Assembly: GCF_030156785.1 (NCBI RefSeq)
Contig: NZ_JASGLW010000006.1
Location: 51,650-115,649, forward strand
Direction of reading: 5' to 3'
Length of the DNA: 64,000 bases
Origin: Methanohalophilus sp.
GTDB taxonomy: Archaea; Halobacteriota; Methanosarcinia; Methanosarcinales; Methanosarcinaceae
The notes beneath the pieces were generated by a model. The model saw only the letters and a list, made by a program, of their open reading frames with translations. It was not told the origin of the DNA and made no database searches. The stretch's first letter is position 1; every line of letters begins with the position of its first letter. This document shows, piece by piece, positions 27,957-38,238 of the stretch. The position numbers were made by a program, and so were the translations under genes.

Positions 27957-28250
27957 TTTTTTGAGTTCGATCATATCTGCCAGACCAATCAGGATCACTT
28001 TCTCTTCCTCTGCGATCTCCCGCATCCGTGAAGTAAAACCGGCCCGGCTTATCAGGGCAAAATGTTTTTGGCCTTCTGAATACCAGTCCACAAACCCACC
28101 CTTTTCCTTCAGGGAATAGTACACATCCGGTCCAACCTTTTGCTTCTGCCACTTGCATTCGCAGCACAGGATATCCCGGGATTCTGCATTCAGGGCCACA
28201 AGATCGATCTCATAATCATTTTTCCCCTTAGCGGCTGCAGCAATTTTGCC
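27957..28250 (-). pseudogene. C-terminal DUF234 fragment of an archaeal ATPase (copy 2)
   Basis: The minus strand encodes KIAAAAKGKNDYEIDLVALN, then RDILCCECKWQKQKVGPDVYYSLKEKGGFVDWY and FTSRMREIAEEEKVILIGLADMIELKK. The DYEIDLVALN...CECKW pattern is the nuclease-like DUF234 domain at the end of archaeal AAA-type ATPases. The ATPase domain is gone. A shorter copy is at 19185. It is a remnant. Confidence 0.65.
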
Positions 28251-28386
28251 CCATTGCCTGCCAATTCACCGGAGATCCTGGAGAAGGCCAACGCGTTGTC
28301 CAGAGAACTGAATAAGTTATACGAGGAGGATAAGGACTAATCTTCTTGCAGGAGGTGGCTTTCTGAGGGCGATTATTCATACAACT

Positions 28387-28566
28387 GTGGACAGGAATAC
28401 CATCTCGGTAATCCACAGGGTTATGAAGGAGAGGGAGTGCAGGAAAAGTGCAGCGCTTGATCATATTGTCGGAGAGTATGAGAGGCGTAAACGCAAGAGT
28501 CAGATCGATGAGGTGGCGGAGAGGGTTATTGAAAAACTTGCGGATGTGGGAGAGGAGAGGGTGTGA
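28387..28566 (+). CDS. small ribbon-helix-helix-like protein, uncertain
   Basis: Starting at GTG 28387 a 59-residue frame reads VDRNTISVIHRVMKERECRK, SAALDHIVGEYERRKRKS, then AERVIEKLADV, to TGA 28564-28566. The order strand - helix - helix with a charged tail resembles a ribbon-helix-helix DNA-binding antitoxin. In the same frame it stays open back to 28351. It may be a fragment, because no ribosome binding site is obvious and the surroundings are remnants. Confidence 0.35.
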   Translation: MDRNTISVIHRVMKERECRKSAALDHIVGEYERRKRKSQIDEVAERVIEKLADVGEERV

Positions 28567-28689
28567 GTTTTTTGTGTGGATTGGAACTTTGACTTATCTT
28601 TTGTGTGCGTTGTTTTCTTAGATTCTTCTGCCTGTAGATTTAGGTTTGGATATGCGTAATCGGAAATATCCAATCAAATCTTCACAAAA

Positions 28690-30174
28690 TCACTTTCTTT
28701 TTTTCATTGAATCCGGTACCATTGGCAATATTTCCAGTAAGGATTGCAGTTGTGAATCTGTTTTCAAAATGTACAGGTAATAGGTAATACAAAGAGATGC
28801 CGCCACTCCTGTAATCAAATAGAGATTATCACTAAATAACCTTAGTACAACAAGTAAAAGTGCAGCCGGGACGAACAACTTAAAACTGGAGAATATTATT
28901 TTGGCGGCAGTGGAGTTCTTGACATCCGCATAATGCAGCATCTTCAGGCAAAGGTATCCATACATAAAAATCCCGGATATTGCAAATAATCCTAAAGCCA
29001 CATATACATCCCCTAAATATCCACCTATCAGAAGGGAGAGTGCTCTTGTTATTAAGTTGAAGGTATTGAACTTTAATCCGAATTCCTGTTTTTCAAAAAC
29101 CACATAAAGGGTGCTTAAGGGAGATGAGATAAACCATATGAATCCCCAGATACTCAGAATCTGAACATAGATTCCCGCTTCCACCCATTTCATCCCCAGA
29201 ATTACACCGAATATTGCGTCTCCTGAAAGAGTAAGAATGAGGATTGGAAACAGTCCGATCAGTACCAATATTCTGAATACGTTTTCTACAAGTACATTCA
29301 GAGTACCTTCATTTTTAGATTCAGTGGCTCTCTGGTAAAATACCTGGGAAATGGAATTGCCAATAAAACTCATGGGCATCTGGAGCAAGCGAAATCCAAG
29401 TGAATAAAAACCTACAATAGCAGAATTGAAAAAGGCTGAAAGCAACAGGACGGGTAATTGCCAGGACAGGGAATTAAGCAGGGTTGACCAGGTGTCTATG
29501 AGTGGGAATTTTTTATATCGCCGGATTCCGGCACCAAGACTTTTAAAATTAACCTGCCTGATATATACTCCTTTTTTGAAAGCCGAATGGATAAGGGTCA
29601 TAACGGAAATAACTTTGCCTATCAGAAATCCTGCAATCAGGGAAATGCCACTTACATACCCGAACCCACCTGCTGCGACCTGTGTGCCTGACTGTGAAAG
29701 GGATGCAGATATCCTTGCATAGGACATATTCTTAAATTTCTTATTGCGGGAATTCCAGAAATTCAAAGACAGAAACATACCCTGCAGAAAAATGAACAGT
29801 GGGATGAGATATATATAGTTTCCCAGTTCCTGTGCATTGAATATTTGCAGAATAGGGGTTTTGAATAAAAGGAACAGAATTGCCGTTATGGCTGAAAAAA
29901 GAAATGCCACCACAATACTCAATATCAACTGAGTATCTGCCTCTTCCTTTGAATCAGGCAGCATAATACTCATCTCATACCTGAAACATGCAATTGCTCC
30001 CAGTATCCCGCTCAAAGAAACAAACAGTGCAAGAATCCCAAAATCAGAAGGAGAATAAATACGACTCAATATAGGTGCAACTGCAATAGCCACTATCTGG
30101 GCAATGCCCGTGCCACCCACAAGGGTCAAGACATCTGATGCAAACCTTTTTTCATTGGTATTTTTGGAAGGCAT
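28690..30174 (-). CDS. Wzx-type polysaccharide flippase
   Basis: A membrane protein of 494 residues from ATG 30174 (MPSKNTNEKRFASDVLTLVGGTG); an upstream ATG at 30198 is less likely. It has 12 or more helices, with the N-terminal IVAIAVAPILSRIYSPSDFGILALFVSL signature and a C-terminal FKLFVPAALLLVVLRLF helix. It is the third flippase of the window and is intact. It would transfer a lipid-linked glycan. Upstream on the same strand lies the decayed wecB, not a partner. Confidence 0.87.
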   Translation of the reverse strand: MPSKNTNEKRFASDVLTLVGGTGIAQIVAIAVAPILSRIYSPSDFGILALFVSLSGILGAIACFRYEMSIMLPDSKEEADTQLILSIVVAFLFSAITAILFLLFKTPILQIFNAQELGNYIYLIPLFIFLQGMFLSLNFWNSRNKKFKNMSYARISASLSQSGTQVAAGGFGYVSGISLIAGFLIGKVISVMTLIHSAFKKGVYIRQVNFKSLGAGIRRYKKFPLIDTWSTLLNSLSWQLPVLLLSAFFNSAIVGFYSLGFRLLQMPMSFIGNSISQVFYQRATESKNEGTLNVLVENVFRILVLIGLFPILILTLSGDAIFGVILGMKWVEAGIYVQILSIWGFIWFISSPLSTLYVVFEKQEFGLKFNTFNLITRALSLLIGGYLGDVYVALGLFAISGIFMYGYLCLKMLHYADVKNSTAAKIIFSSFKLFVPAALLLVVLRLFSDNLYLITGVAASLCITYYLYILKTDSQLQSLLEILPMVPDSMKKRK

Positions 30175-30260
30175 TATATCGCCAATTATCACAAACAATC
30201 TTAGATTGCCCTTTAAAAGAAGAAAGGCTTAATAAAGATTTTGATGCCGATAGGTTATAG

Positions 30261-30980
30261 TCAGGAATTCAATTTTTCATAGATCCTTCCACTGGCGGTG
30301 TCATTCCCGAAAATATCTGTCTGTGTGGAGTTGCCTTGAAAATTTGCAATACTCTGCAATATTTCCCTATTCTGCCCACTAGTACATTCCAGTCTGAACC
30401 TACAGTCTCCACCACTCCGGTATTCTCCCCAGCATACAGGCCTCCTTCTGCAACCCTCCGGAATCAATCAGCATCTTCTTTGCATTAATCTTGAATTTCA
30501 GCATTTCCAGATAGCCCACGGATTCTGTGAGCACCAGACTTGCATCTGCTTTCTCACAGACCTTACTGTTTCATTTATTTGGCAGTTCTTGGATGAACCG
30601 GAAACACTATTCTTCTCCACAGTTCACAAAGGCATTGATAATGGAGGTCAGGTTTTGTCTGGAATCGGTATTTGGAGCCCTGTGCACGGCGGCAAGCAGG
30701 CAAGGGCCTGTATTAAGACCCAAGTCTCCAAGAATTGTGGATTTTTGCTCTGCTATTTTGCTGTTGTAGAGCACAGCATCCATCATCACATCTCCCATGT
30801 TGTGACACGGCAGCTATACCTTTGTTTTCAATATTTTTGACTGCAGTTTCTGTGGTACAGAAAAGTAGATCTGGAACATGCTCCGTGAGCACTCTATTGA
30901 TTTCCTCAGGCATGGTCATGTCAAAGGAATGCAGATCTACTTCCACATGAGCCACGGGAATATGGAGTTTCCTTTAATGC
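30261..30980 (-). pseudogene. wecB: decayed UDP-GlcNAc 2-epimerase
   Basis: Three frames on the minus strand together follow WecB: KLHIPVAHVEVDLHSFDMTMPEEINRVLTEHV and LLFCTTETAVKNIENKGIA (near 30960-30830), then GDVMMDAVLYNSKIAEQKSTIL and AAVHRAPNTDSRQNLTSIINAF, then LQSIANFQGNSTQTDIFGND and TASGRIYEKLNS to the stop at 30261. The N-terminal third is missing and there are at least two frameshifts plus an internal gap. It covers most of the 1.07-kb stretch between 30175 and 31248; the remaining 250 bp holds an A/T-rich promoter region for the next gene. Confidence 0.8.
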
Positions 30981-31248
30981 TCACTTTACTGTTTTCAGTA
31001 TTCCGGGATGATGAATACAATATACATTATATTTTATTCTTATTGGGATAATTGTGTACAAATAAAAATCGCACTTGCTTTAATGCCTCTTAAATAACCA
31101 TTATGTTAGGATCAGTATTGTTAATTGTGGTCTCGATAGAACAGGTTTATATTATTGGATTGTGTTTTATTATATGGTTGTTTGCATTTATGTGGATAGA
31201 CATTGTGTATTAATGCAAATTAAATTATATATTGGTGAGTGAAGTTAA

Positions 31249-31866
31249 ATGAATATTCAGGTAAAAAAAGAACATTATTTTAATGGATATGATAATAAAA
31301 AACGATGGATATCATATTGGTATCAAATACATGAAGTCCTTAACCTCAACCCTAATAACGTATTAGAAATAGGAAAAGGGAACGGGACAGTATCAAACTA
31401 TTTGAAGTCAAGTAATATTAATGTGACAACTGCCGATTTTGACAAATCACTTAATCCCGATTATATATGTGACGTTAAGGAACTAACATCTATATTCAAT
31501 AGTAATTCATTTGATGTTGTTTTGTGTAGTGAAGTTTTAGAACATATCCCCTTTGAACATTTTGAACATTGTTTGGATCAAATAAAACGTGTGTCAAATA
31601 AGTATGTTGTTATTTCTTTACCTGACGCAAGAACAAAGTGTTTGTATTTTAAGTTGCCCTTGTTGCAAACTAAACACATTTTTTTTCCACATCCAATTAA
31701 AAAAGAACACGATTTTGATGGAGAACATTACTGGGAAATAAACAAACGTGGTTTTGAAGTAGAAAAAATAGAAAGAGCAATTAAAAAACACTTCAATATT
31801 ATTAATTGCTATAATGTTGTAGAACTGCCATACCACAGATTTTATGTTTTGTCAAGAGTAACATAA
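31249..31866 (+). CDS. class I SAM-dependent methyltransferase
   Basis: A 205-residue protein with the motif I-like strand NVLEIGKGNGTVSNYLKSS, motif II-III NVTTADFDKSLNPDYICDV and the post-motif FDVVLCSEVLEHIPFEHFE. It is a Methyltransf_11-type enzyme of short length, probably acting on a sugar or small metabolite within the glycan cluster. A ribosome binding site (TTGGTGAG) precedes ATG 31249. The 3' end is touched by the insertion-element remnant at 31870, 4 bp past the stop. Confidence 0.8.
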   Translation: MNIQVKKEHYFNGYDNKKRWISYWYQIHEVLNLNPNNVLEIGKGNGTVSNYLKSSNINVTTADFDKSLNPDYICDVKELTSIFNSNSFDVVLCSEVLEHIPFEHFEHCLDQIKRVSNKYVVISLPDARTKCLYFKLPLLQTKHIFFPHPIKKEHDFDGEHYWEINKRGFEVEKIERAIKKHFNIINCYNVVELPYHRFYVLSRVT

Positions 31867-31869
31867 CAG

Positions 31870-32253
31870 GGCTCTGTATAACCCTTTTCCTCTAACTTCC
31901 GCTAATACATTATTATTTTTATAAGAAGAAATCCCCAATGTGATTCTGGCCAGACAAAACACAAAGGGGATGAATGTGTTTTGTTCCAGATTGAAGATTT
32001 GGAACTCCCATTAAATCTGTGATTTAATGGTATACCGTCGAAAAATGAGAGGTGAATTTGATGAAGATATCTATCATTATAGAAACCTGATAGAGCCGAT
32101 GTTCTCTGTTTTGAAAAGGAAGTATAGGGAAGAATTGAGGGCAAGAAAATAAAGAAATCAGGTGAAGGAGGTCAAGTTTAAATTATTAATTCATAATATA
32201 GGCAGGACTATCTCTGTTTCAATAATTATTCAAATGAGGATTTCTACAAAGTC
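31870..32253 (+). mobile_element. IS5-type element deletion derivative (second copy)
   Basis: A 384-bp element with a degenerate left end (ggctctgtataaccct) and a right end gaggatttctacaaagtc (32236-32253) that is related to the element at 756-1059. A transposase C-terminus is encoded from about 32035: GEFDEDIYHYRNLIEPMFSVL, KRKYREELRARK, then a TAA, then RNQVKEVKFKLLIHNIGR. The palindromes cattaaatc/gatttaatgg and gttccagattgaagatttggaa are shared with the first element. No target-site duplication is clear. It lies just downstream of the methyltransferase gene. Confidence 0.65.
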
Positions 32254-32294
32254 AAAATATTTGTAGAATTAACTGGAAGTGGACTTCTTTGTAC

Positions 32295-33403
32295 TTAAGT
32301 TGTTAGATCGTTAACTACCTTTTTAGCCCTTTCTTCCCATGTATTTTCAGAAATAATCATTTCTATATTTTTTATTTTAGTATTGATTGTTGTTTTATCT
32401 TTGATTATTTTATTAAGTAGTCTGGTAATTTCCTGTTCTTCATAGGGTATAGACCATCCAATTCCCTTGCTTTCGATGAATTCAGCTGAAATTGTTCCTT
32501 TTGTTGCAATAATTGGTTTATAATTTCCAATATATTCAAATACTTTTATTGGATGTGTTATCTCCCAATATTTACTGGGAATGGTGTAAAATAGCCCGAT
32601 ATCTGCTTTTTCATATAATTTTTGTAATTCTTTTCCGCTTTTATGAGTTATGATTATGTTTTCTCCTAGGTAAGGTGCATAGTTGTTGTATGCTTTATTC
32701 CATTCTTTTTTCTACAACAAATCACCAGTTCCACATTTGGTATTTTATTAACAGCACGGAATATTTTTGACATGTCATATTGTCCCATTATTCCTCCTAC
32801 ATATAGTAAATTAAGCTTGTTATCATAAGAGGTTTTTATCGATTCTTTATATTTTTTTGTACCTGGGGGTAAATTGGATATCTTCCTGTTTTTTATACCT
32901 GCATAGGATGCCATTTTTTTCGAGGGGACATATAATATATCGACATATTTATTGTATACTTCTATATCTATTTTATATAATAATTTTAATAGCATCACTT
33001 TCAATGGGTTCTTATCAATATAAAAATGCGAAAATTTCCAATGAACATCTCTATAAAATAATCCTAATGGAATATTTTTATTTCTACAATATGAAAAAAA
33101 CCTATAATCTAAAAAAGGATGACTTATACAATCCTTTAGACCACTAGCTATCGTAGTAGGATATGTAGAACACTCGGAATAAACAAAATCATATTTTTTT
33201 CCTTTAATGATTTGGTTTTTTATTTTTTCAATTTGCTTTGCTCTGTTATTTGCATCACCCATTATAAACTCAACATTGTATCCAAGTGACTGAAATGCCT
33301 TATACATATTAACTGGACGAATTTGGCTTCCTGAGGGATGGTTTTTATTAATTGCCCACGGTATATGGAATATTATATTTTTCTCTTCTTTTTTACCCGA
33401 CAT
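32295..33403 (-). pseudogene. GT4-type glycosyltransferase with a frameshift
   Basis: The first frame (33403 down to 32666) has IPWAINKNHPSGSQIRPVNMYKAF, YDFVYSECSTYPTTIAS, ILYVPSKKMASYAGI and the GT-B hinge LNLLYVGGIMGQYDMSKIF. It derails at an A6 run (plus-strand T6 at 32706-32711). The next frame continues with EWNKAYNNYAPYLGENIIIT, KLYEKADIGLFYTIPSKYWE and FEYIGNYKPIIATKGTISAEF, ending at TAA 32295-32297. Adding one A restores a 370-residue glycosyltransferase. Only one lesion is present. Confidence 0.8.
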
Positions 33404-33543
33404 ATGATCATCTCATTTAATTATCATTATAATTAACAATTATTTACTTGTATCTTTGTTGTTTCTTAGCATTTTTTTGATAAAAACATCTTTTTTCGGA
33501 CAATTGCGGGTAGGATTAAATTTTTTATGTTTCATATATATTT

Positions 33544-34524
33544 TCAAATAATGTTTCTTATAATATTAATTAGTTTTTCTCTTCGTATATCTAATTCAAA
33601 TTTATTTACTATTCGTTTTCTAGCAAAACCTGCATCTTTATTTATTGATTTTCTTATTGCTTCAACAGTTGCATTAGTGTCATTGTAGGGAACCTTTAAT
33701 CCAGTATTTCCTATCACTTCTGGTAGAGCTGCACGATTTGTGACAACCGGTATACACTCACAAGCCATCGCCTCTGTTAATCCCATGCCAAAAGACTCAT
33801 AGTAAGATAACTGACAATATATTTTGGCTTTCTGATAATATTCCAAAAGTTCCTCATCAGATACATATCCAGTAAATATTACATTTCTAGGTGCTATTTT
33901 TTTAAGTTTACTTATAGAATCATCCGTGATTTTGCCAATTATAACAAATTGTAAATTTTGTAGTTTTTGAGCACATCGAATAAAATTTTCATACCCTTTT
34001 CGTGTGATATAATCTTCTGATATACGACCTACAGTTATTACCATATCTTCCTTTTTGAAATTTGGTTTATAGTAATCAGTATCAATGCCATTATAGACTA
34101 CATCTAAATATTTAGGTTTAGAATACTTTAGGACTTCTTTTTTTGTGAATTCGGATACTGCCAATACAACATCTGCATACTTTAGTGCAAATTTAGCAAA
34201 ATATCGACTTCGTTTATATGGTCTCATGAAACCATAATCGATTTCAGGCTCTGAAGCAACATCCCCACCACCTGCAATAACAATTGACTTTTTCCGAAAC
34301 ATTTTTGAAAATAGAACCGCTAAAAATGCATGTCCTCCAGCAAACCAGGAATACGTAATATCTGATTTTCTAATTGTTTTTATCAAACTCGGTATATCAA
34401 ATATCGATTTGAAATTAAAATCATATACTTCAAAATGCTTTAATAGTAATTCTTTATCTTGTTTTACAAAAAATTGCAAAGAGTAATAGATATAAGCAAT
34501 TTTTATTTCTTTTTCATTTGCCAA
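33544..34524 (-). CDS. GT4-family glycosyltransferase
   Basis: A 326-residue GT-B enzyme with SWFAGGHAFLAVLFSKMF, VIAGGGDVASEPEIDYG, DVVLAVSEFTKKEVLKYSK, VVYNGIDTDYYKP, VGRISEDYITRKGYENF and the donor-binding YYESFGMGLTEAMACECIPVV (E-x7-E). It starts at ATG 34524 behind a GGTGAGG site. Very A/T-rich, like the broken glycosyltransferase downstream of it (33403) on the same strand, with which it probably shares a transcript. Confidence 0.88.
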   Translation of the reverse strand: MANEKEIKIAYIYYSLQFFVKQDKELLLKHFEVYDFNFKSIFDIPSLIKTIRKSDITYSWFAGGHAFLAVLFSKMFRKKSIVIAGGGDVASEPEIDYGFMRPYKRSRYFAKFALKYADVVLAVSEFTKKEVLKYSKPKYLDVVYNGIDTDYYKPNFKKEDMVITVGRISEDYITRKGYENFIRCAQKLQNLQFVIIGKITDDSISKLKKIAPRNVIFTGYVSDEELLEYYQKAKIYCQLSYYESFGMGLTEAMACECIPVVTNRAALPEVIGNTGLKVPYNDTNATVEAIRKSINKDAGFARKRIVNKFELDIRREKLINIIRNII

Positions 34525-34712
34525 ATGTATTTCCTCACCAGTTATTTGTGTTACAATATATGCGCTTCTTTAATTGACAAATCTATTATATCATCGTATA
34601 TTTATTTATACAAGTTTATGTAGATGATAACATCGTATTAATATGGATGAATTCATATTAGTGTCTACTTATAAAACTTATATGTATTTATCATGGAATA
34701 TGACTGATTAAA

Positions 34713-35627
34713 ATGCCAGCTCCCCCTAAACAAAACCACAACCCATTTATATCCGTGATAATTCCGGTGTACAATGATCCCTCCGGCCTAGAGGATACAC
34801 TGCAATCCCTGGTAGTACAAGAATATACAGGCAATTTTGAAATTATAGTTGCGGACAATGGTTCCACTGATAATACCCCGGACATTGCAGAGAAGTACTG
34901 TGGCGATTCAGTAAAACTTGTTGTCGAAGATACCGTCCAGAGCTCCTATGCAGCCCGCAACAAGGGACTTGAAATCGCTAAAGGCTCGATTATTGCCTTT
35001 ATCGATTCCGATATGACAGTGGAAAAGGATTGGTTGCAAAAAATGAGCCAATCCATGGCCAAGCACAATGCGGATTATCTGGGTTGCAGGGTGGAGATAT
35101 ATTCTGAAAGTAATTCCCTTTCGGCCCTGCACAATAAGCTGTCAGGGTTTCCCATGGATGAATATATTTACAAAAGGCATTTTGCTCCGACATGCTGTCT
35201 TATAGTCCGAAAAGAGATTTTTGAACATGTGGGTGTCTTTGACCCGAATTTGATTTCCAGCGGGGATTATGAGTTTGGCAACCGTGTTTTTGATGCCGGC
35301 TACAAATTGTATTATGATTCGGATATTGTCATGTATCACCCGGCAAGGACATCGCTGAAAAAATTGCTTAAAAAATCATTCAGGATTGGGCGGGGTTTCT
35401 ATCAACTATCTGCTCGCTATCCGCAGCTGTCCAGAAAAATGAACAAAAATGCAGCATATTCTCTTTCCGGTTCAGATGATCAATCCTGGAGCCTGTTTAC
35501 TTTCAGGAAAGATTCATCTCTCTGGAATTCATTGCCTGTTTGGGAGAAGGTGGGAATTTATGTTGTTGACATTTTGAATAAAGGCATGAAACCCTTTGGT
35601 TATGTCTATGAGAAATTCTTTTCCTGA
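34713..35627 (+). CDS. GT2-family glycosyltransferase
   Basis: A 304-residue GT-A enzyme: FISVIIPVYNDPSGLEDTLQSL, EIIVADNGSTDNTPDIAE, AARNKGLEIAKGSIIAFIDSDMTVEKDWL (the DxD site is in DSDM) and VGVFDPNLISSGDYEFG. It is the type of enzyme that adds sugars to the lipid carrier for N-glycosylation. It lies directly upstream of aglB on the same strand, with 103 bp between the stop and the preferred AglB start. Confidence 0.9.
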   Translation: MPAPPKQNHNPFISVIIPVYNDPSGLEDTLQSLVVQEYTGNFEIIVADNGSTDNTPDIAEKYCGDSVKLVVEDTVQSSYAARNKGLEIAKGSIIAFIDSDMTVEKDWLQKMSQSMAKHNADYLGCRVEIYSESNSLSALHNKLSGFPMDEYIYKRHFAPTCCLIVRKEIFEHVGVFDPNLISSGDYEFGNRVFDAGYKLYYDSDIVMYHPARTSLKKLLKKSFRIGRGFYQLSARYPQLSRKMNKNAAYSLSGSDDQSWSLFTFRKDSSLWNSLPVWEKVGIYVVDILNKGMKPFGYVYEKFFS

Positions 35628-35730
35628 TTTCAGTCATCGTTTATGTTTCCATTTTCTCAAAACTTTTAAATTGGATTGAACAATACAATTGCATCAATCA
35701 TCTTATCAATCATTTCAAGAAGTGTGGGCT

Positions 35731-38205
35731 ATGAGTATAGATTATCATGAAAAATTAAAATCTTCCATTTTACCTTTTACAGGAATTCTACTGTTTTTCC
35801 TGTTGGCACTGTACATCCGAACCGTCCCTGCAGAAAGCGTATTCATCTCAGAGAACTTCGTGCGTTTCGGGGGCAATGATCCCTGGTATCACCTGAGAAA
35901 TGTGGAATCCATTCTGCATAATTTCCCCTCGATGCTCTGGTTTGACGCCTATACCCAATACCCTCACGGCACAGATCAGGTCTTTGCCCCTCTCTTTGAC
36001 ATGGTGCTTGCCACATTGATCTGGATTATCGGTTTCGGCGATCCCTCCACTGAACTCACACAGACTATCTGTGCCTATTATCCATCTTTCCTCGGCTCCC
36101 TTGTTGTCATTCCCACATACTTTGTCGGCAAATGGGCCTTCAATGATCGCCGCATCGGACTGCTCGCAGCCTTTCTCATTGCACTGGCTCCGGGGCAGTT
36201 CCTCTCACGTGCTATAATTGGTTTTAACGATCACCACATCGCTGAGGCATTGCTCAGCACGGTTGTGGCAATGTTTTTGATTGCAGGATTGAGACGCAGT
36301 GAATCCAGTGATTTTACATTATCCCATCTCAGGGAGAATGGTTTTTCACAAATCCGCCCTATTCTTCCCTATTTCCTGCTTACAGGGTTTTTCCTGGGTG
36401 CCTACACTCTAGCCTGGAAAGGGGCCCTGTTCTTCAGTTTCATAATCGGTGTCTACATCACGGCTCAGCACATCATTGACCACATGCATGGTCGCTCCAC
36501 GGAGTATCTGGCTATCGGTGGAATGGCAATCTTTATCGTGGCATTGGTAATGGTTCTGCTCACTCCTGCGATCGGAGGAACTAAAGACCTCCAGATAAAA
36601 GGTCTACTTGCTGGTTTTGTGGCATTCCCCATACTATCCATTATCTCGTATTACATGAGGGGAAAACAACTGAACCGTTATTATTACCCACTATCCATTG
36701 CAGTCCTGTTCGGCGCGGGTATCCTGCTGGCCCGTGTGGTCTCCGAATCTGCCTATGCTCTGGTGACCAGTGTCTTCAGTTACTTCATGCGCACCGGCGG
36801 CGGTCTCACCATAGCAGAAGCATCCCCTCTCCTCATGCGTAATGGTGTCTTCACACTCCAACCCCTCTGGTATAACTTCGGGATCACGGCCATAGTCTCC
36901 TTCTTCGCCCTGTTGGTACTGACCTACATTGCCATCTATCGCCGCAACAATCGGGAGCAAACCTTCCTGATTGTCTGGACCGTGATGATCATCTGGGCAA
37001 TGCTCCAGCAAAACCGGTTTGCCTATTACTATTCAGTAAATGCATCTATCCTGTCTGCATATCTTGGAATTAGAATACTGGATCTTGTCGGGTGGAAAGA
37101 TATTGGTAGCCCATTTACAGAAACAGCAGGTAATATAGGCAACTGGTTGAGGCAGATCAAACCAGTTCATGTAATATCTTTGATTTTGATATTATTGGTT
37201 TTGGCTTACCCATCATACAATTTAGCCAGCCAGCAAAACCAGGGCACAGGCGGACCCAACGGATACTGGATCGAGGCAACGCAGTGGCTGAAGTACAATA
37301 CTCCGGATCCAGGACTGGATTACTATGAAAGTTATGAACAACCTCCTGCAGGTCAACTTTATCCCTATCCCGACACAGCCTATGGTGTTATGTCATGGTG
37401 GGATTACGGCCACTGGATTGAAGTCATTGGTCACAGGATTCCGAATGCAAACCCATTCCAGCAGGGGATTGGAGGTCGACGAAATAGCATTGAAGAAGAA
37501 AACAAACCAGGTGCATCCACGTTCTTCACTGCCCCCTCTGAGGCAGAGGCCACAAAAGTACTGGATGCCGTACATCCGGACCCTGACAAAGCCGGTGCAC
37601 GGTATGTTGTCACAGATGTTGAAATGGCCACGGGCAAGTTCTATGCCATGGCTGCATGGACACTTGATACCTCAGATTACTATGTAAGAGTACAAACCAA
37701 TCAGGGTACACAAACATTGCCTGGAGAAAGATATTTCAACACCATGGAAGCTCGTCTCCACATATTTGACGGAAATGGCCTAAAACAGTATCGTATGGTC
37801 CATGAAACTCCGGCTGCCAGTACAGTAGAGGTTGGCTACAAACGGGTTTACAATGCGCTTTTCTCCGGCGGTAACACCATCGAGGAAAGTAACACAGGAT
37901 ATGTAAAAATCTTTGAATATGTCAAAGGTGCAACAATTACAGGAGAAGCTCCTGAAGGAGAGAAGGTGACCATCAGTACCACAATTCTGACAAGCACAGG
38001 ACGTACCTTCCTATATTCTCAGTCAATGGTCTCAGATGGAACCTTTGAATTTGTTGTGCCATATTCAACAGAAGGTCCCATTGCCGGAGAAACCCAATTC
38101 GACACAATGCCCATAGGCCCGTATACAATAACATACGGCAATGTTATGGAAACTGTGTCTGTAAGTGAGACGGACGTTTTAAGCGGCAACATAATAGAAA
38201 TGTAA
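35731..38205 (+). CDS. aglB: oligosaccharyltransferase AglB (STT3)
   Basis: The membrane enzyme that transfers the lipid-linked glycan to Asn in N-x-S/T sites. From ATG 35731 (MSIDYHEKLKS; an upstream TTG 35689 is less likely) it has 824 residues. The first helix is followed by GGNDPWYHLRNVES (first DxD-like acidic site, about residue 50) and then by FNDHHIAEAL (second acidic motif, about residue 165). About a dozen helices follow, and the soluble domain has the conserved WWDYGHWIEVI at about residue 555. A beta-rich C-terminal tail follows. The context of flippases and glycosyltransferases makes it the end point of the cluster. Confidence 0.95.
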   Translation: MSIDYHEKLKSSILPFTGILLFFLLALYIRTVPAESVFISENFVRFGGNDPWYHLRNVESILHNFPSMLWFDAYTQYPHGTDQVFAPLFDMVLATLIWIIGFGDPSTELTQTICAYYPSFLGSLVVIPTYFVGKWAFNDRRIGLLAAFLIALAPGQFLSRAIIGFNDHHIAEALLSTVVAMFLIAGLRRSESSDFTLSHLRENGFSQIRPILPYFLLTGFFLGAYTLAWKGALFFSFIIGVYITAQHIIDHMHGRSTEYLAIGGMAIFIVALVMVLLTPAIGGTKDLQIKGLLAGFVAFPILSIISYYMRGKQLNRYYYPLSIAVLFGAGILLARVVSESAYALVTSVFSYFMRTGGGLTIAEASPLLMRNGVFTLQPLWYNFGITAIVSFFALLVLTYIAIYRRNNREQTFLIVWTVMIIWAMLQQNRFAYYYSVNASILSAYLGIRILDLVGWKDIGSPFTETAGNIGNWLRQIKPVHVISLILILLVLAYPSYNLASQQNQGTGGPNGYWIEATQWLKYNTPDPGLDYYESYEQPPAGQLYPYPDTAYGVMSWWDYGHWIEVIGHRIPNANPFQQGIGGRRNSIEEENKPGASTFFTAPSEAEATKVLDAVHPDPDKAGARYVVTDVEMATGKFYAMAAWTLDTSDYYVRVQTNQGTQTLPGERYFNTMEARLHIFDGNGLKQYRMVHETPAASTVEVGYKRVYNALFSGGNTIEESNTGYVKIFEYVKGATITGEAPEGEKVTISTTILTSTGRTFLYSQSMVSDGTFEFVVPYSTEGPIAGETQFDTMPIGPYTITYGNVMETVSVSETDVLSGNIIEM

Positions 38206-38238
38206 CGTTGAATTGAACATATAATTCGGACTTCTACT

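Noticed and set aside
36691..37011. Long minus-strand frame within aglB
   Set aside because: It is a shadow of the intact AglB frame with no independent signals.
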